Below are positions 5,391 to 6,043 of a stretch of DNA of 6,043 bases, piece after piece; position 1 is the first letter of the stretch; each line of letters opens with the position of its first letter. Origin of the DNA: an uncultured Bacillota bacterium (GTDB lineage Bacteria; Bacillota; Clostridia; Peptostreptococcales; Anaerovoracaceae); contig CAMPBN010000075.1 in assembly GCA_946638265.1 (NCBI GenBank), forward strand, positions 1 through 6,043. Direction: 5' to 3'. Both the position numbers and the translations under genes were made by a program. The notes below the pieces were generated by a model. The model saw nothing but the letters and a program-made list of their open reading frames with translations, was not told the origin of the DNA and ran no database searches.

Positions 5391-6043
5391 TTACTTCCTT
5401 TCAATCTCCTGCATTTCGAAGCACTCGATGACGTCGCCTTCTTTGATATCGTTGTAATTTTCGATACCGATACCGCATTCAAAGCCCTGAGCCACTTCTT
5501 TTGCATCATCCTTGAATCTCTTGAGGGAAGAAATCTTGCCTTCGTGGATAACGATACCGTCACGAACAAGACGGATCTGTGCATTACGCACCACCTTACC
5601 GTCGGTTACATAAGCTCCGCCTACGATGCCGACATTAGGCACTTTGAAGGTATTTCTGATTTCCACCTGTCCGAGAACCACTTCTTTGTATTCCGGATCG
5701 AGCATACCCTTCATGGCTGCTTCCACATCGTCGATGATGTTGTAGATTACGCTGTAGGTTCTGATCTGGATATTTTCGCGTTCTGCCATGGCAGTGACCG
5801 CAGCGGAAGGACGTACGTTAAATCCGATGATGACCGCACCGGATGTGCCGGCCAGCATTACGTCGGACTCGTTAACGGTACCTACGCCTGTGTGGATAAT
5901 CTTTACTCTTACATTTTCGTTATGCAGCTTTTCCAGGGATGCTTCGATAGCTCCTACGGAGCCCTGAACGTCGCCCTTGATGATCAGGTTCAGTTCCTTC
6001 ACTTCGCCTTCCTGGATCTGGCTGAAGAGCTGTTCGAGTGTAG
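5391..6043 (-). CDS. infB: Translation initiation factor IF-2, C-terminal part (partial, 5' end outside window)
   Basis: IF-2 is the GTPase that brings formyl-methionyl initiator tRNA to the 30S subunit and promotes subunit joining. The window holds the last 216 residues and a TAA stop; the open frame continues past the right edge, where the GTPase domain should lie. The visible part matches the end of IF-2. A segment starting TLEQLFSQIQEGEVKELNLI with a DVQGS motif and the IGFNVRP motif is the third domain. The stretch from EDVEAAMKGMLDPEY through the YVTDGK motif and SLKRFKDDAKEVAQG to GIGIENYNDIKEGD is the C2 domain that binds the initiator tRNA acceptor end. The protein ends EMQEIERK, a usual length for the family. 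One mild variant is KGDVQGS where KADVQGS is commoner. The stop is 2 nt before rbfA, so the two are surely cotranscribed. Identification is essentially certain from family motifs. Confidence 0.97.
   Translation of the reverse strand, partial: TLEQLFSQIQEGEVKELNLIIKGDVQGSVGAIEASLEKLHNENVRVKIIHTGVGTVNESDVMLAGTSGAVIIGFNVRPSAAVTAMAERENIQIRTYSVIYNIIDDVEAAMKGMLDPEYKEVVLGQVEIRNTFKVPNVGIVGGAYVTDGKVVRNAQIRLVRDGIVIHEGKISSLKRFKDDAKEVAQGFECGIGIENYNDIKEGDVIECFEMQEIERK
5394..5400 (-). promoter_or_regulatory. rbfA ribosome binding site embedded in the infB stop region
   Basis: On the minus strand AAGGAAG overlaps the last two infB codons and its TAA stop, 5 nt before the rbfA ATG. Because the site sits inside infB coding sequence, ribosomes ending infB translation are placed to start rbfA. 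The placement is seen directly; the coupling is inferred. Confidence 0.75.

Noticed and set aside
1..6043. Mobile elements, CRISPR repeats, tRNA genes or a foreign gene block
   Set aside because: Coding genes fill the window in the conserved core order. I saw no direct repeat array, transposase frame, tRNA-like segment or change in base composition.
5391..6043. infB fragment as a truncated pseudogene
   Set aside because: The frame is open to the right edge with intact IF-2 motifs; it is cut by the window and not broken.

Overview
The window is a stretch of the conserved bacterial translation and RNA-metabolism cluster, and every gene lies on the minus strand. In transcription order, from high to low coordinate, it holds the 3' part of infB, then rbfA, nrnA (DHH phosphoesterase), truB, ribF, rpsO and the 5' part of pnp. 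This order, with a DHH phosphoesterase between rbfA and truB, is typical of Firmicutes. The moderate GC content (about half, by eye), strong AGGAGG-type ribosome binding sites and the style of the proteins suggest a member of the Clostridia. I cannot name a genus from the sequence alone.

Layout. Positions 6043 to 1854 are one tightly packed unit. infB and rbfA are 2 nt apart, rbfA and nrnA 22 nt apart, nrnA and truB overlap by 4 nt (ATGA), and truB and ribF are 22 nt apart. A hairpin with a short, offset T-run follows ribF. A good sigma-A-type promoter (TTGACA, 17 nt, TAGTAT with an extended -10 TG) then starts a separate rpsO transcript with a leader of about 95 nt. rpsO ends at a clear intrinsic terminator (8-bp GC-rich stem plus T-run). 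After a 148-nt gap pnp begins and runs off the left edge of the window.

How the genes work together. IF-2 delivers initiator tRNA to the ribosome, RbfA matures the 30S subunit, and S15 is a primary 16S rRNA-binding protein of that subunit. TruB makes pseudouridine 55 in tRNA. PNPase degrades RNA 3' to 5', and NrnA finishes the resulting very short oligonucleotides and also hydrolyses pAp. RibF makes FMN and FAD and is a metabolic passenger often found at this place.

I see no mobile element, CRISPR array, tRNA, rRNA or horizontally acquired block. The genes are ordinary core genes. The points worth a second look are regulatory: an 8-bp inverted repeat that puts the pnp Shine-Dalgarno in a hairpin loop directly before the start codon, the structured rpsO leader, and the transcriptional breaks around rpsO. 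The other one is an unusually long TruB with an extra segment before its C-terminal domain. I do not think this window contains an undescribed system.
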